In this document: piece after piece, positions 7,042 through 13,685 of the stretch
Layout: each line of letters opens with the position of its first letter
Position numbering within the stretch: position 1 is the stretch's first letter
DNA from: Campylobacteraceae bacterium
Lineage (GTDB): Bacteria; Campylobacterota; Campylobacteria; Campylobacterales; Sulfurovaceae
Reading direction: 5' to 3'
Assembly (NCBI GenBank): GCA_027030605.1
Contig: JALVEV010000023.1
Location: forward strand, 1 to 16,720
DNA length: 16,720 nt
The notes under the pieces: generated by a model
Databases searched by the model: none
What the model was told of the DNA's origin: nothing
Seen by the model: only the letters and a program-made list of their open reading frames with translations
Translations under genes and position numbers: made by a program

Positions 7042-8493
7042 ATGAGTGAACTCTTAAGTACACTTCCTCTAGCGTGGAAGACATGGGGAATATTAATTGT
7101 CTTTGGACTCCCTTTAGCTATTGTTGTTATGGGAGAGTTACTCTTATGGTTAGAGCGTAAAAATTCTGAGTTTATACCAATTGTATATAACCTAAGAAAT
7201 ATATTATTGCCAAATTTAGCAGTCTATCTAATACTAAGTAAAATTATTAATCTTGGGGAAGAGTCTTTATTACTTAAGATATCAGCTACCTTTTTTTGGT
7301 TAATACTTATTCACTCTACTCTTAAGTTTATTAATACTTTAGTATTTTCAGAGGTTTTATCAGAGGAGATAAAGACAAAAATTCCAAAGCTTTTGGTTGA
7401 TTTTATACGAACATTTTTAGTCCTTTTGGGTGCAGCCATTATCGCTTCTACTGTTTGGGGTGCTGATTTAGGACGACTCTTAGCAGCTTTAGGTGTTGGT
7501 TCAGTTGTATTAGGTCTTGCCTTACAAGATGTACTAGGAGGACTCTTCTCTGGTCTTGCTCTTCTCTCCTCTAAACCTTTTATGGTAGGAGATTGGATAC
7601 GCATAGGTGATGAGGTAGGAGAGGTCAAAAATATTGATTGGCGTGCAGTAACTTTAGTCAATTTTTCAGGTGATTCTATTGTTATACCTAATGCTTCTAT
7701 TGCAAAAGAGCAGTTTCAAAACTACTCAAGACCAACACCTATACATCGAGAAGAGGTTGGATTTGATATCTCTTTTGATGACCCACCAAACCGTGTTAAA
7801 GAGGTGTTACTAGAGGCTGCTGATATGACAGATGGTATTTTAAAGGAACCTGCTCCTAGTGTTGCTCTTATCTCTTATGATGAGTTCTCTATTCACTATG
7901 AGGTGAGATATTTTATTGCTGACTATAGTAGGGCTCCTAAAATTCATGATGCATTTATTACTCGTATTTGGTATGCTAATAAACGATATGGGATTACTTT
8001 CCCTACACGAGCACATGAAGTCTATAATTTTGATGGAGAAGCAACTAAAGAGAGAGAAAATACTCCAGAAGAGATTGCTAGGCTTCTTAAGCTCTCTAAA
8101 ATCTTCTCTGTTACAGATAAAGAGCTTATTCAACTTGCTAAATCCTCAACAATTGATGATTTTGGAGTAGGTGAGTGTCTTCTTCAAAGAGGAACTACTA
8201 CCGATAAAATTTATCTTATTTTAGATGGAGTTGCAAAAGAGCATATTAGTAACAAAAATGGAGAGTTACTACATGAGAGAAGATTAAAGTCGGGAGAACT
8301 ATTTGGTTTAGCTTCACTTATTCGAAAAGAGGCAAGTCTTGTAACGGTTTGTGCATTATCTGATATTCGTGTAGTCTCTATGGAGATTACTGCGATGCAA
8401 GATTTACTAAAACACAACCCTAGTGTAGCACAAGCCTTAGAAGGCATGGCAACACTGCATGAAAAGAAGATAGAGAAGAGTCTTTTTGTTTAA
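7042..8493 (+). CDS. MscS-family channel with C-terminal cyclic-nucleotide-binding-like domain (bCNG type)
   Basis: This 483-residue inner-membrane channel has the architecture of the bacterial cyclic-nucleotide-gated MscS subgroup. Hydrophobic segments lie at about residues 14-36, 48-68, 78-100 and 113-140. The pore helix follows at about 143-180 (LGRLLAALGVGSVVLGLALQ), then the MscS beta domain (KPFMVGDWIRIGDEVGEV, VIPNASIAKEQFQNYSR) and the alpha/beta vestibule. Residues about 350-470 form a CNB fold (LLQRGTTTDKIYLILDGVA). Its phosphate-binding cassette reads GELFGLASLIRKEASLVTVCA. Where FGE and R(S/A)AT are usual, I align Leu423 for the Glu and Ser432 for the Arg, so canonical cAMP or cGMP binding is doubtful. 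The gene lies between the degenerate cyclase-type receptor (2-base gap) and an SPFH protein, suggesting one operon in which the receptor or membrane scaffold modulates gating. The family call is firm, and the ligand is unknown. Confidence 0.9.
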   Translation: MSELLSTLPLAWKTWGILIVFGLPLAIVVMGELLLWLERKNSEFIPIVYNLRNILLPNLAVYLILSKIINLGEESLLLKISATFFWLILIHSTLKFINTLVFSEVLSEEIKTKIPKLLVDFIRTFLVLLGAAIIASTVWGADLGRLLAALGVGSVVLGLALQDVLGGLFSGLALLSSKPFMVGDWIRIGDEVGEVKNIDWRAVTLVNFSGDSIVIPNASIAKEQFQNYSRPTPIHREEVGFDISFDDPPNRVKEVLLEAADMTDGILKEPAPSVALISYDEFSIHYEVRYFIADYSRAPKIHDAFITRIWYANKRYGITFPTRAHEVYNFDGEATKERENTPEEIARLLKLSKIFSVTDKELIQLAKSSTIDDFGVGECLLQRGTTTDKIYLILDGVAKEHISNKNGELLHERRLKSGELFGLASLIRKEASLVTVCALSDIRVVSMEITAMQDLLKHNPSVAQALEGMATLHEKKIEKSLFV

Positions 8494-8503
8494 GTCTACA
8501 TAG

Positions 8504-8510
8504 AAGGAGG
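8504..8510 (+). promoter_or_regulatory. Strong ribosome binding site that decides a TTG start
   Basis: AAGGAGG, a full-length match to the anti-Shine-Dalgarno sequence, sits 6 bases before TTG 8517. It supports the non-ATG start of the SPFH gene and suggests that strong ribosome docking offsets the weak start codon. Confidence 0.8.
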
Positions 8511-8516
8511 TCAGAA

Positions 8517-9347
8517 TTGAAAAAAATTGTTATTGGAATAGTGTTAATTCTCTTTGTACTTTACAACATTGTACTTCAGCGTATTACTATTGATGCTGGA
8601 GAGGAACTTGTATTGATTAAGAAGCCTTGGTTCTATGGCTCATCTGGAGTTGAACAAAAAACCTACTCTACAGGTACAGTTTGGGCTGTTCGTTCAACTA
8701 AAGCACAACTTATATCTTTAAAACCCTATCTTATCTCTTTTAAATTTTTAAATTTAATGACTTATGATAATATTCCAATTTCACTTAATGTAGATATAAC
8801 ATTTCAGAATCAAAAAGGAAAAATGGCAAAACTTATAAGTGATTTTGGAGAAGATAGTAATTGGACTGAGACACTTTTACGTCCTACCTTGAGAGTGAGT
8901 TTAGAGTCTTATATTAAGTCAAACCTCTACTCTACATTACAAGCAAATAGCTCTAAGGTAACTGCTATTGAAAATAGTCTTTTAAAAGATATTGAGCATT
9001 TTTTAAGTAATAAACAGCTACCTATTGATATTCTTCAATTTGCGATTAATAAAATTACTCCCCCTCAACATATTAGAGATATGGCACTTAAAATAGTTTT
9101 AAAAGATAAGAAAATTAAATTAAAGCAGAGAGAGATAAAACTGCAAGAGTTACAACAAGAGCTAGAGAGAGAACGAGCCAAAGCAGATAAGAGTTATATG
9201 GAAAATATGCATATGACAATTTCACAATATTTGATGTTTAGAAGAGTAGAGTTAGAAGAGAAAAAACTTACAACTGAACGTTATATTATTGATCATATAG
9301 ATGATAAGAATGGAACCATCTCTTTAAAAATGGATTTATCTAAATAA
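8517..9347 (+). CDS. SPFH/Band 7 (stomatin/prohibitin-like) membrane protein
   Basis: This 276-residue product begins at TTG 8517. An N-terminal membrane segment at residues about 3-19 leads into an SPFH-type beta region (ITIDAGEELVLIKKPW, then YSTGTVWAVRSTKAQ and LMTYDNIPISLNVDITFQ). A helical section with the ITPPQHIRDMALKI pattern follows, then a charged coiled coil at about residues 190-225 (KLKQREIKLQELQQELERE), as in prohibitins and stomatins that build ring or cage oligomers on membranes. The gene follows the CNB-type MscS channel after 23 bases and ends the unit, because a promoter-like site and fmt come next. Stomatin relatives in animals (MEC-2 and STOML3) modulate mechanosensitive channels. 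A similar role here is an analogy from gene order, not demonstrated. Roles in protease control or membrane quality control, as for HflK/HflC, are alternatives. Confidence 0.78.
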   Translation: MKKIVIGIVLILFVLYNIVLQRITIDAGEELVLIKKPWFYGSSGVEQKTYSTGTVWAVRSTKAQLISLKPYLISFKFLNLMTYDNIPISLNVDITFQNQKGKMAKLISDFGEDSNWTETLLRPTLRVSLESYIKSNLYSTLQANSSKVTAIENSLLKDIEHFLSNKQLPIDILQFAINKITPPQHIRDMALKIVLKDKKIKLKQREIKLQELQQELERERAKADKSYMENMHMTISQYLMFRRVELEEKKLTTERYIIDHIDDKNGTISLKMDLSK

Positions 9348-9357
9348 ATTATTTCGC

Positions 9358-9363
9358 TATACT
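9358..9363 (+). promoter_or_regulatory. Putative -10 box for the fmt-birA-parA-parB unit
   Basis: TATACT follows a TTATTTCGC context, with the GC just before TAT that is common in Campylobacterota -10 regions. It lies 30 bases before the fmt GTG, within the 45-base gap after the SPFH gene. No -35 hexamer is clear, as is usual for this phylum. Confidence 0.5.
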
Positions 9364-9392
9364 TCCAAAAAATAAAAAAATGAGGAGTATAA

Positions 9393-10304
9393 GTGAAAAG
9401 AGTAGTCTATATGGGGACACCTCATTATGCGAAAGAGATATTACAAGTACTAATTAATGATGAATTACTAGAGATACCTTTAGTCATAACTCAACCAGAT
9501 AGAAAAGCAGGACGAAAAGGGGAGTTAAAAGCCCCTGAAGTTAAAGTTTTAGCCCAAGAGCATAATCTACATCTGTTACAACCTGAAAAGCTCTCTGATG
9601 AGGGAGTCTATGAAGTGATTATTGAAGCAGAGCCTGACTTTATAGTTGTAGCTGCATTTGGACAACTCTTACCTAAAAAAATTTTAGATATTGCCCCTTG
9701 TATTAATCTTCACGCCTCTTTGCTTCCTCAATATCGTGGGGCAAGTCCTGTTCAGCAGTCGCTACTTAATGGTGATAAGTTTACAGGCGTAACAGCGATG
9801 CTTATGGAGGAGGGGTTAGATAGTGGACCTATTTTAGGGTATCGTTACTTTAAAATTCCACCAACTATGTTATTGCCTGAACTGATGAATCGGTTGAGTG
9901 AGGATGCTTGTGCTTTAACAGTAGAGACGATTCATCGTTTTGATACTCTTGAACCAGTTAAACAGAACCATGCTGTAGCAACACATTGTAAAAAGATTAA
10001 AAAGAGTGATGGTTTGGTTGATTTTAGTAGTGCATCTACTCTTTATAATAAATATAGAGCCTTTGAGGGGTGGCCTGGCATTTTTGTTGAGGGTGGAACA
10101 AAAATTAAAGATGTTGACTTAGTAGAAACAGAGAGTCGTAATGGGGCAGGTGTTATTTTAGAACTTAGAGAAAATTCGGTCGTTGTTGGATGTGAAGAGG
10201 GTTCTTTAGAGATTGGAACCATTCAACCTGCTTCTAAAAAGGCAGTAGATGCTAAGGCATATTGTGTTGGTAGAGGATTAAAAGTTGGAAATACTCTGTT
10301 TTAA
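9393..10304 (+). CDS. fmt: Methionyl-tRNA formyltransferase
   Basis: This cytoplasmic enzyme formylates the amino group of methionyl-initiator tRNA using 10-formyltetrahydrofolate, giving fMet for translation start. The 303-residue length fits the family (about 300-315). The catalytic core is visible: N105 and H107 in INLHASLLPQYRG, and D143 in EEGLDSGP, correspond to the Asn/His/Asp set of formyltransferases. The start MKRVVYMGTPHYAKEIL is the usual Rossmann opening. The C-terminal OB-like domain covers about residues 205-300 (YNKYRAFEGWPGIFVEGG). Start GTG 9393 is preceded by GAGGAG at 9382-9387. The gene overlaps the 5' end of birA by 20 bases, and fmt-birA adjacency is typical of this phylum. 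Confidence 0.95.
   Translation: MKRVVYMGTPHYAKEILQVLINDELLEIPLVITQPDRKAGRKGELKAPEVKVLAQEHNLHLLQPEKLSDEGVYEVIIEAEPDFIVVAAFGQLLPKKILDIAPCINLHASLLPQYRGASPVQQSLLNGDKFTGVTAMLMEEGLDSGPILGYRYFKIPPTMLLPELMNRLSEDACALTVETIHRFDTLEPVKQNHAVATHCKKIKKSDGLVDFSSASTLYNKYRAFEGWPGIFVEGGTKIKDVDLVETESRNGAGVILELRENSVVVGCEEGSLEIGTIQPASKKAVDAKAYCVGRGLKVGNTLF
10272..10277 (+). promoter_or_regulatory. Ribosome binding site supporting the TTG start of birA inside fmt
   Basis: AGAGGA within the end of fmt lies 7 bases before TTG 10285. It supports the overlapping non-ATG start of birA and implies translational coupling with fmt. Confidence 0.65.
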
Positions 10305-10920
10305 TACTTTAGAATCAACTCAAACCTATCTAATAGAGCAGATAAAAACGAAAAAGTTGTCAGCACCCATTTGTGTTATGGCAAAAGAGCAGACAGCAGG
10401 AGTTGGTAGTCGAGATAACTCTTGGGAGGGAGGAAAGGGTAATCTATTTTTCTCTTTTGCTGTAGCTCTTGAAGATTTACCTAAAGATTTACCTTTAAGC
10501 TCTGCCTCTATCTATTTTTCATTTATTATGAAAGAGATACTCACGAAGAAGTGTGAGGATATTTGGTTAAAATGGCCCAATGATTTATACCAAAATTCAT
10601 CAAAAATTGGTGGAACCATCACAAAAAAAATAGATAATATTCTTCTTTGTGGAATGGGTATAAATTTACAAAAAAATTTAAATAGCTTCAAAGCATTAAA
10701 TCTCAATGTTGAGCCGATAGATTTATTAAATGAGTACTTAGAAGCATTAAAAAAGTATCCAACATGGAAGCAGATATTTAGTCTATATAGGATAGAATTC
10801 TCAAGAAATAAAGGGTTCTTTACCCATATAGATGGTGAGTTGAAACCCCTTGAAAAAGCGATTCTATCGGAAGATGGTTCACTAATAATTGAAAATAAGA
10901 GAGTATACAGTATAAGATGA
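10285..10920 (+). CDS. birA: Biotin--[acetyl-CoA-carboxylase] ligase, short form without DNA-binding domain
   Basis: This enzyme joins biotin to the carrier lysine of acetyl-CoA carboxylase through biotinyl-5'-AMP. The 211-residue product starts directly in the catalytic domain (FNTLESTQTYL) and lacks the N-terminal helix-turn-helix of E. coli BirA, so it is not expected to act as a repressor. The core motif WLKWPNDLY (residues 94-102) leads to the substrate lysine region SSKIGGTI and then GMGINL. The adenylate-binding loop reads GVGSRDNSW (39-47), where E. coli has GRGRRGRKW. The position of E. coli Arg118 is Ser42. The C-terminal SH3-like part is short (LSEDGSLIIENKRVYSIR). The TTG start overlaps fmt by 20 bases, and the stop overlaps parA by 4 bases (ATGA). 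Confidence 0.92.
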   Translation: MEILCFNTLESTQTYLIEQIKTKKLSAPICVMAKEQTAGVGSRDNSWEGGKGNLFFSFAVALEDLPKDLPLSSASIYFSFIMKEILTKKCEDIWLKWPNDLYQNSSKIGGTITKKIDNILLCGMGINLQKNLNSFKALNLNVEPIDLLNEYLEALKKYPTWKQIFSLYRIEFSRNKGFFTHIDGELKPLEKAILSEDGSLIIENKRVYSIR

Positions 10921-11741
10921 GTGAAGTAATAACAATAGCAAATCAAAAGGGTGGTGTAGGTAAGACGACGACAGCTGTCAACCTTGGAGCAGCCTTGGCA
11001 CAAAATGGTAAAAAAGTTCTTATAATTGATGCCGACCCCCAAACAAATGCTACAACAAGTTTAGGCTTCAATCGTAATGATTATGAGTACAATATCTATC
11101 ATGTGCTTATCGGTATTAAAAAGATGTCAGATGTTATCTTGCACTCTAATTTTAAAAACCTTGATATGGTTCCTGCCAATATTGGCTTAGTTGGAATTGA
11201 AAAAGAGTTCTATAATCCTAAAAAGAAAAATCGTGAACTCCTATTAAGAAAAGCAATTGAACCTATTAAGAGTAACTATGATTATATCTTAATTGACTCT
11301 CCTCCTGCATTAGGACCTATTACTATAAACTCTTTAGGGGCAGCAGATTCGGTTATTATTCCTATCCAATGTGAGTTTTTTGCATTAGAGGGGTTGGCAC
11401 AGTTACTTAATACAATTAATCTGTTGAAGAAGTCGATTAACCCAAAGTTAACTATTAAAGGTTTTTTACCGACAATGTACTCTTCTCAAAATAATCTCTC
11501 AAAGCAGGTTTTAGAAGACTTATCTCACCACTTTAAAGAGAAACTTTTCTTAACTAAGAAAAAAGAGGTATTAATTGTACCTCGAAATATTAAAGTGGCA
11601 GAGTCTCCCAGTTATGGAAAGCCTGTAACAGAGTATGCAAAAAAGTCTAAAGGTGCGGCTGCTTACTTTGATTTAGCTAAGTCAATTGTTAAAGCTGAGA
11701 AGAAGATAAAAAAACAGACACTAAGTAAAATAAAAGGCTAA
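10917..11741 (+). CDS. parA: Chromosome partitioning ATPase ParA (Soj)
   Basis: This cytoplasmic, nucleoid-associated ATPase works with ParB to segregate chromosome origins. Its 274 residues begin with the deviant Walker A motif KGGVGKTTT at 11-19, whose signature lysine is K11. Walker A' (VLIIDADPQTNATTSLG) and Walker B (YDYILIDSPPALGP) follow in order, as in the Soj/MinD family. The Lys-rich C-terminus (KAEKKIKKQTLSKIKG) is slightly longer than in typical Soj and could aid non-specific DNA binding. Start ATG 10917 overlaps the birA stop by 4 bases, and parB starts 3 bases after the parA stop, giving a classical parAB pair. The length and the absence of an N-terminal HTH indicate a chromosomal rather than plasmid P1-type ParA. 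Confidence 0.96.
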   Translation: MSEVITIANQKGGVGKTTTAVNLGAALAQNGKKVLIIDADPQTNATTSLGFNRNDYEYNIYHVLIGIKKMSDVILHSNFKNLDMVPANIGLVGIEKEFYNPKKKNRELLLRKAIEPIKSNYDYILIDSPPALGPITINSLGAADSVIIPIQCEFFALEGLAQLLNTINLLKKSINPKLTIKGFLPTMYSSQNNLSKQVLEDLSHHFKEKLFLTKKKEVLIVPRNIKVAESPSYGKPVTEYAKKSKGAAAYFDLAKSIVKAEKKIKKQTLSKIKG

Positions 11742-11744
11742 AAG

Positions 11745-12602
11745 ATGGCATTAGGTAGAGGTCTTGGGGCAATATTAGAAGAGGTGGGTCAAGCGTATGA
11801 CAGTGAGATAGGTTCATCTTCGTATGAGGGTGATGCTATAAGAGAGATAGATGTTAGTGAAATCTCTCCAAATCCCTATCAACCTAGAAAAACATTTAAT
11901 CAAGAGGCTCTTCAAGAGTTAAGTGAGTCTATCTCTCGTCATGGTCTTTTGCAACCTATTGTTGTTATTGAAAAAGATGATGGTTATTTGTTGGTTGCAG
12001 GGGAGCGAAGACTTCGTGCTCATAAACTAGCAGGATTAGAGACTATTAAATGTGTGGTAGCTGATGTAGATATTGATGAGGTAAAGCTTCGTGAGTTGGC
12101 ACTTATTGAGAATATTCAACGAGAGGATTTAAATGCTATTGAGTTAGCACACTCTTATGATGAACTTATAAAGGTGTACGATATTACTCATGATGAACTC
12201 TCTTCTGTAGTTAATAAAAGCCGTTCACAGATTACCAATACCCTTAGACTTTTGTCACTCTCTTCTTATGTACAAGATAAATTAACTAATGGGGTCATCT
12301 CACAAGGTCATGCAAAAGTTTTGGTTGGTTTTAATGAAAAAGAGCAGAAAGTTTTAGTTGATACTATCATTGGTCAAAAACTATCAGTTCGGGAGAGTGA
12401 ACTATTAGCAAAAAAGAAAAAATCTATGGAAGATGAGAATGTTTTTATCTCTACACCTAAAAAAGAATCTTTTATTGGAAGCTATGAAAAGAAGATAAAA
12501 GAGCAACTTCCTTTTGATGTTAAAGTAAAAAACAATGCTTTAGAGATTAACTTCAAAAATGCAGAAGAGATTGAAGAATTTCTCAATATGTTACCAAAAT
12601 AG
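11745..12602 (+). CDS. parB: Chromosome partitioning protein ParB (Spo0J)
   Basis: This is the DNA-binding CTPase clamp that loads at parS near the replication origin and stimulates ParA. The 285-residue product opens with ALGRGLGAILEE, the short ParA-interacting N-terminal peptide seen in many ParBs. The ParB/Srx domain at about residues 35-130 holds NPYQPRKTF, the CTP-binding GERRLRA and ENIQREDLNAIE. The HTH domain follows (DELSSVVNKSRSQITNTLRLL, then SQGHAKVLVG), and a C-terminal dimerisation region ends the protein. Start ATG 11745 comes 3 bases after the parA stop. I found no perfect parS palindrome by eye in the window. A 115-base gap with a hairpin and a promoter separates it from the ATP synthase genes. 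Confidence 0.96.
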   Translation: MALGRGLGAILEEVGQAYDSEIGSSSYEGDAIREIDVSEISPNPYQPRKTFNQEALQELSESISRHGLLQPIVVIEKDDGYLLVAGERRLRAHKLAGLETIKCVVADVDIDEVKLRELALIENIQREDLNAIELAHSYDELIKVYDITHDELSSVVNKSRSQITNTLRLLSLSSYVQDKLTNGVISQGHAKVLVGFNEKEQKVLVDTIIGQKLSVRESELLAKKKKSMEDENVFISTPKKESFIGSYEKKIKEQLPFDVKVKNNALEINFKNAEEIEEFLNMLPK

Positions 12603-12608
12603 ACATAT

Positions 12609-12633
12609 AAACGCTCTCTTGAGAGAAGCGTTT
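12609..12633 (+). terminator. Hairpin after parB, possible attenuator or weak terminator
   Basis: AAACGCT at 12609-12615 pairs with AGCGTTT at 12627-12633. Three further pairs (CTC with GAG) lie beyond a one-base bulge, around a TTGA loop. The stem is the most stable structure in the gap. It is not followed by a T tract (GAAATCCCC comes next), so it is not a textbook intrinsic terminator. It may instead protect the 3' end of the parB message. Confidence 0.45.
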
Positions 12634-12685
12634 GAAATCCCCTCATTATAACAAAATATTAATCAAATCATTACTTTACCCAAGA

Positions 12686-12691
12686 TATAAT
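12686..12691 (+). promoter_or_regulatory. Promoter of the ATP synthase operon (-10 box)
   Basis: A perfect TATAAT lies 26 bases before the atpF' ATG at 12718. GGAGG at 12706-12710 follows as ribosome binding site, 7 bases before the start. No clear -35 hexamer is present. A second weaker match (TATAAC at 12647-12652) lies upstream. Confidence 0.65.
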
Positions 12692-12717
12692 ACCCAAAAT
12701 TTTTTGGAGGAGTTTGA

Positions 12718-13140
12718 ATGCTTGACTTGAATCCCGGTTTGATGTTATTCGTTCTTGTTATTTTCTTCTCTCTTCTATTTTTATTAAATAGTATGCTGTT
12801 TCAGCCTCTTTTGAAGTTTATGGACGATAGAGATGCAACAATAGCAAAAGATTTAAAAAATGCAGAAGAGATGGCCGATAATAGCAGTGGATTGAATGCA
12901 AAAGCTGATGAAATCTTAGCTACAGCAAAAGCTGAAGCAAATGCAATCAGAGAAAAAGCTACTTCTGAAGCGAAAGCTTTGGCAGAGAGCAAAATAGAGA
13001 GTAAAGTGAAAGAACTCGAAGCAAGTAATACTGCCTTTTTAGCAGAACTTGAAGCTGAGCAAGAGGAACTCAAAAGTGCGTTAACTGCTGAGCTACCAAC
13101 GTTTAAAGAGACTTTACACTCTAAATTGAGTAGCTTGTAG
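12718..13140 (+). CDS. atpF': F1Fo ATP synthase subunit b' (peripheral stalk)
   Basis: This 140-residue peripheral-stalk protein has one N-terminal membrane helix at residues about 8-28. Typical b-subunit transition residues follow (FQPLLKFMDDRDATIAKDLKNAEEM), then a long Ala/Glu/Lys coiled coil to the C-terminus. It would pair with the b subunit encoded next to hold F1 against the a subunit. Separate b and b' genes are typical of Campylobacterota and of photosynthetic bacteria. It is the first gene of the ATP synthase operon behind the TATAAT at 12686. The atpB (a) and atpE (c) genes are not in this window and lie elsewhere in related genomes. The start is supported by GGAGG 7 bases upstream. 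Confidence 0.93.
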   Translation: MLDLNPGLMLFVLVIFFSLLFLLNSMLFQPLLKFMDDRDATIAKDLKNAEEMADNSSGLNAKADEILATAKAEANAIREKATSEAKALAESKIESKVKELEASNTAFLAELEAEQEELKSALTAELPTFKETLHSKLSSL

Positions 13141-13148
13141 GAGAGATA

Positions 13149-13685
13149 ATGAGAATTAAAAATATCGCACTAATTGCAACAGCTGTTTTAGTCCCTTCAT
13201 TGGTACTAGCTAGTCATGGTGAACACCATGTAACCATGTTTGATTCTGATTTTAAATATAGAGTTTTAAACTTTATTATTTTTGCAGGACTTATCTACTA
13301 TTTGGTTGCTAACCCTATTAAAGCGTTTTTTGTAGGACGTTCCCAAGGGATTGCAAATCGATTAAAAGAGATTGAAGAAAAACTTCAAGCTTCTAAAAAT
13401 GAGCGTTTAGTGGCAGAAGAGAATCTAGCTAAAGCTGAGGAGAAAGCAAAAGAGTTGGTTGCAGATGCTGCTAACGAAGCTAAAATTTTAGCTACTAATA
13501 TTGCAGAAAAAAATGCTACCCTTCTTAGTCAACTAGAGAAACAAGCTCTTGAAAAGCAAGAACTAGAGACTAAAAAAGCAATGAGAAGTACAATAGATGA
13601 AGTACTTAACAGTGGAATTACTAATGATGACATTACGGTAGATGAGTCTAAAGTTATCTCTCTAATCTCAAATAAGGTGGCATAA
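13149..13685 (+). CDS. atpF: F1Fo ATP synthase subunit b, with signal-peptide-like N-terminus
   Basis: This 178-residue peripheral-stalk subunit is longer than the about 156 residues of E. coli b. It begins with a hydrophobic leader (MRIKNIALIATAVLVPSLVLA) resembling a cleavable signal peptide with an A-S-H cleavage-like site. A short His-rich stretch (SHGEHH) follows, then the true b membrane helix at about residues 38-56 (VLNFIIFAGLIYYLVANPI) and a long Ala/Glu/Lys coiled coil. The extra leader would place the mature N-terminus in the periplasm, the normal topology for b. It is 8 bases after atpF' and overlaps atpH by one base (TAATG). It would form a heterodimer with b'. Confidence 0.93.
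   Translation: MRIKNIALIATAVLVPSLVLASHGEHHVTMFDSDFKYRVLNFIIFAGLIYYLVANPIKAFFVGRSQGIANRLKEIEEKLQASKNERLVAEENLAKAEEKAKELVADAANEAKILATNIAEKNATLLSQLEKQALEKQELETKKAMRSTIDEVLNSGITNDDITVDESKVISLISNKVA

Noticed and set aside
7916..8170. 84-codon plus-strand frame within the second MscS channel
   Set aside because: It lies wholly inside a well-supported gene in another frame and shows no recognisable motif.
7042..9347. Phage-defence system (CNB effector next to a nucleotide cyclase, as in CBASS/Pycsar)
   Set aside because: The cyclase-type protein has a dCache-HAMP receptor layout and lost catalytic residues. The CNB protein is a full MscS channel, and no nuclease, TIR, Pycsar-type soluble cyclase or mobile-element signature is nearby.
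10512..11042. 176-codon minus-strand frame across birA and parA
   Set aside because: It is antisense to two strongly identified genes, has an unusual composition, and has no motif.
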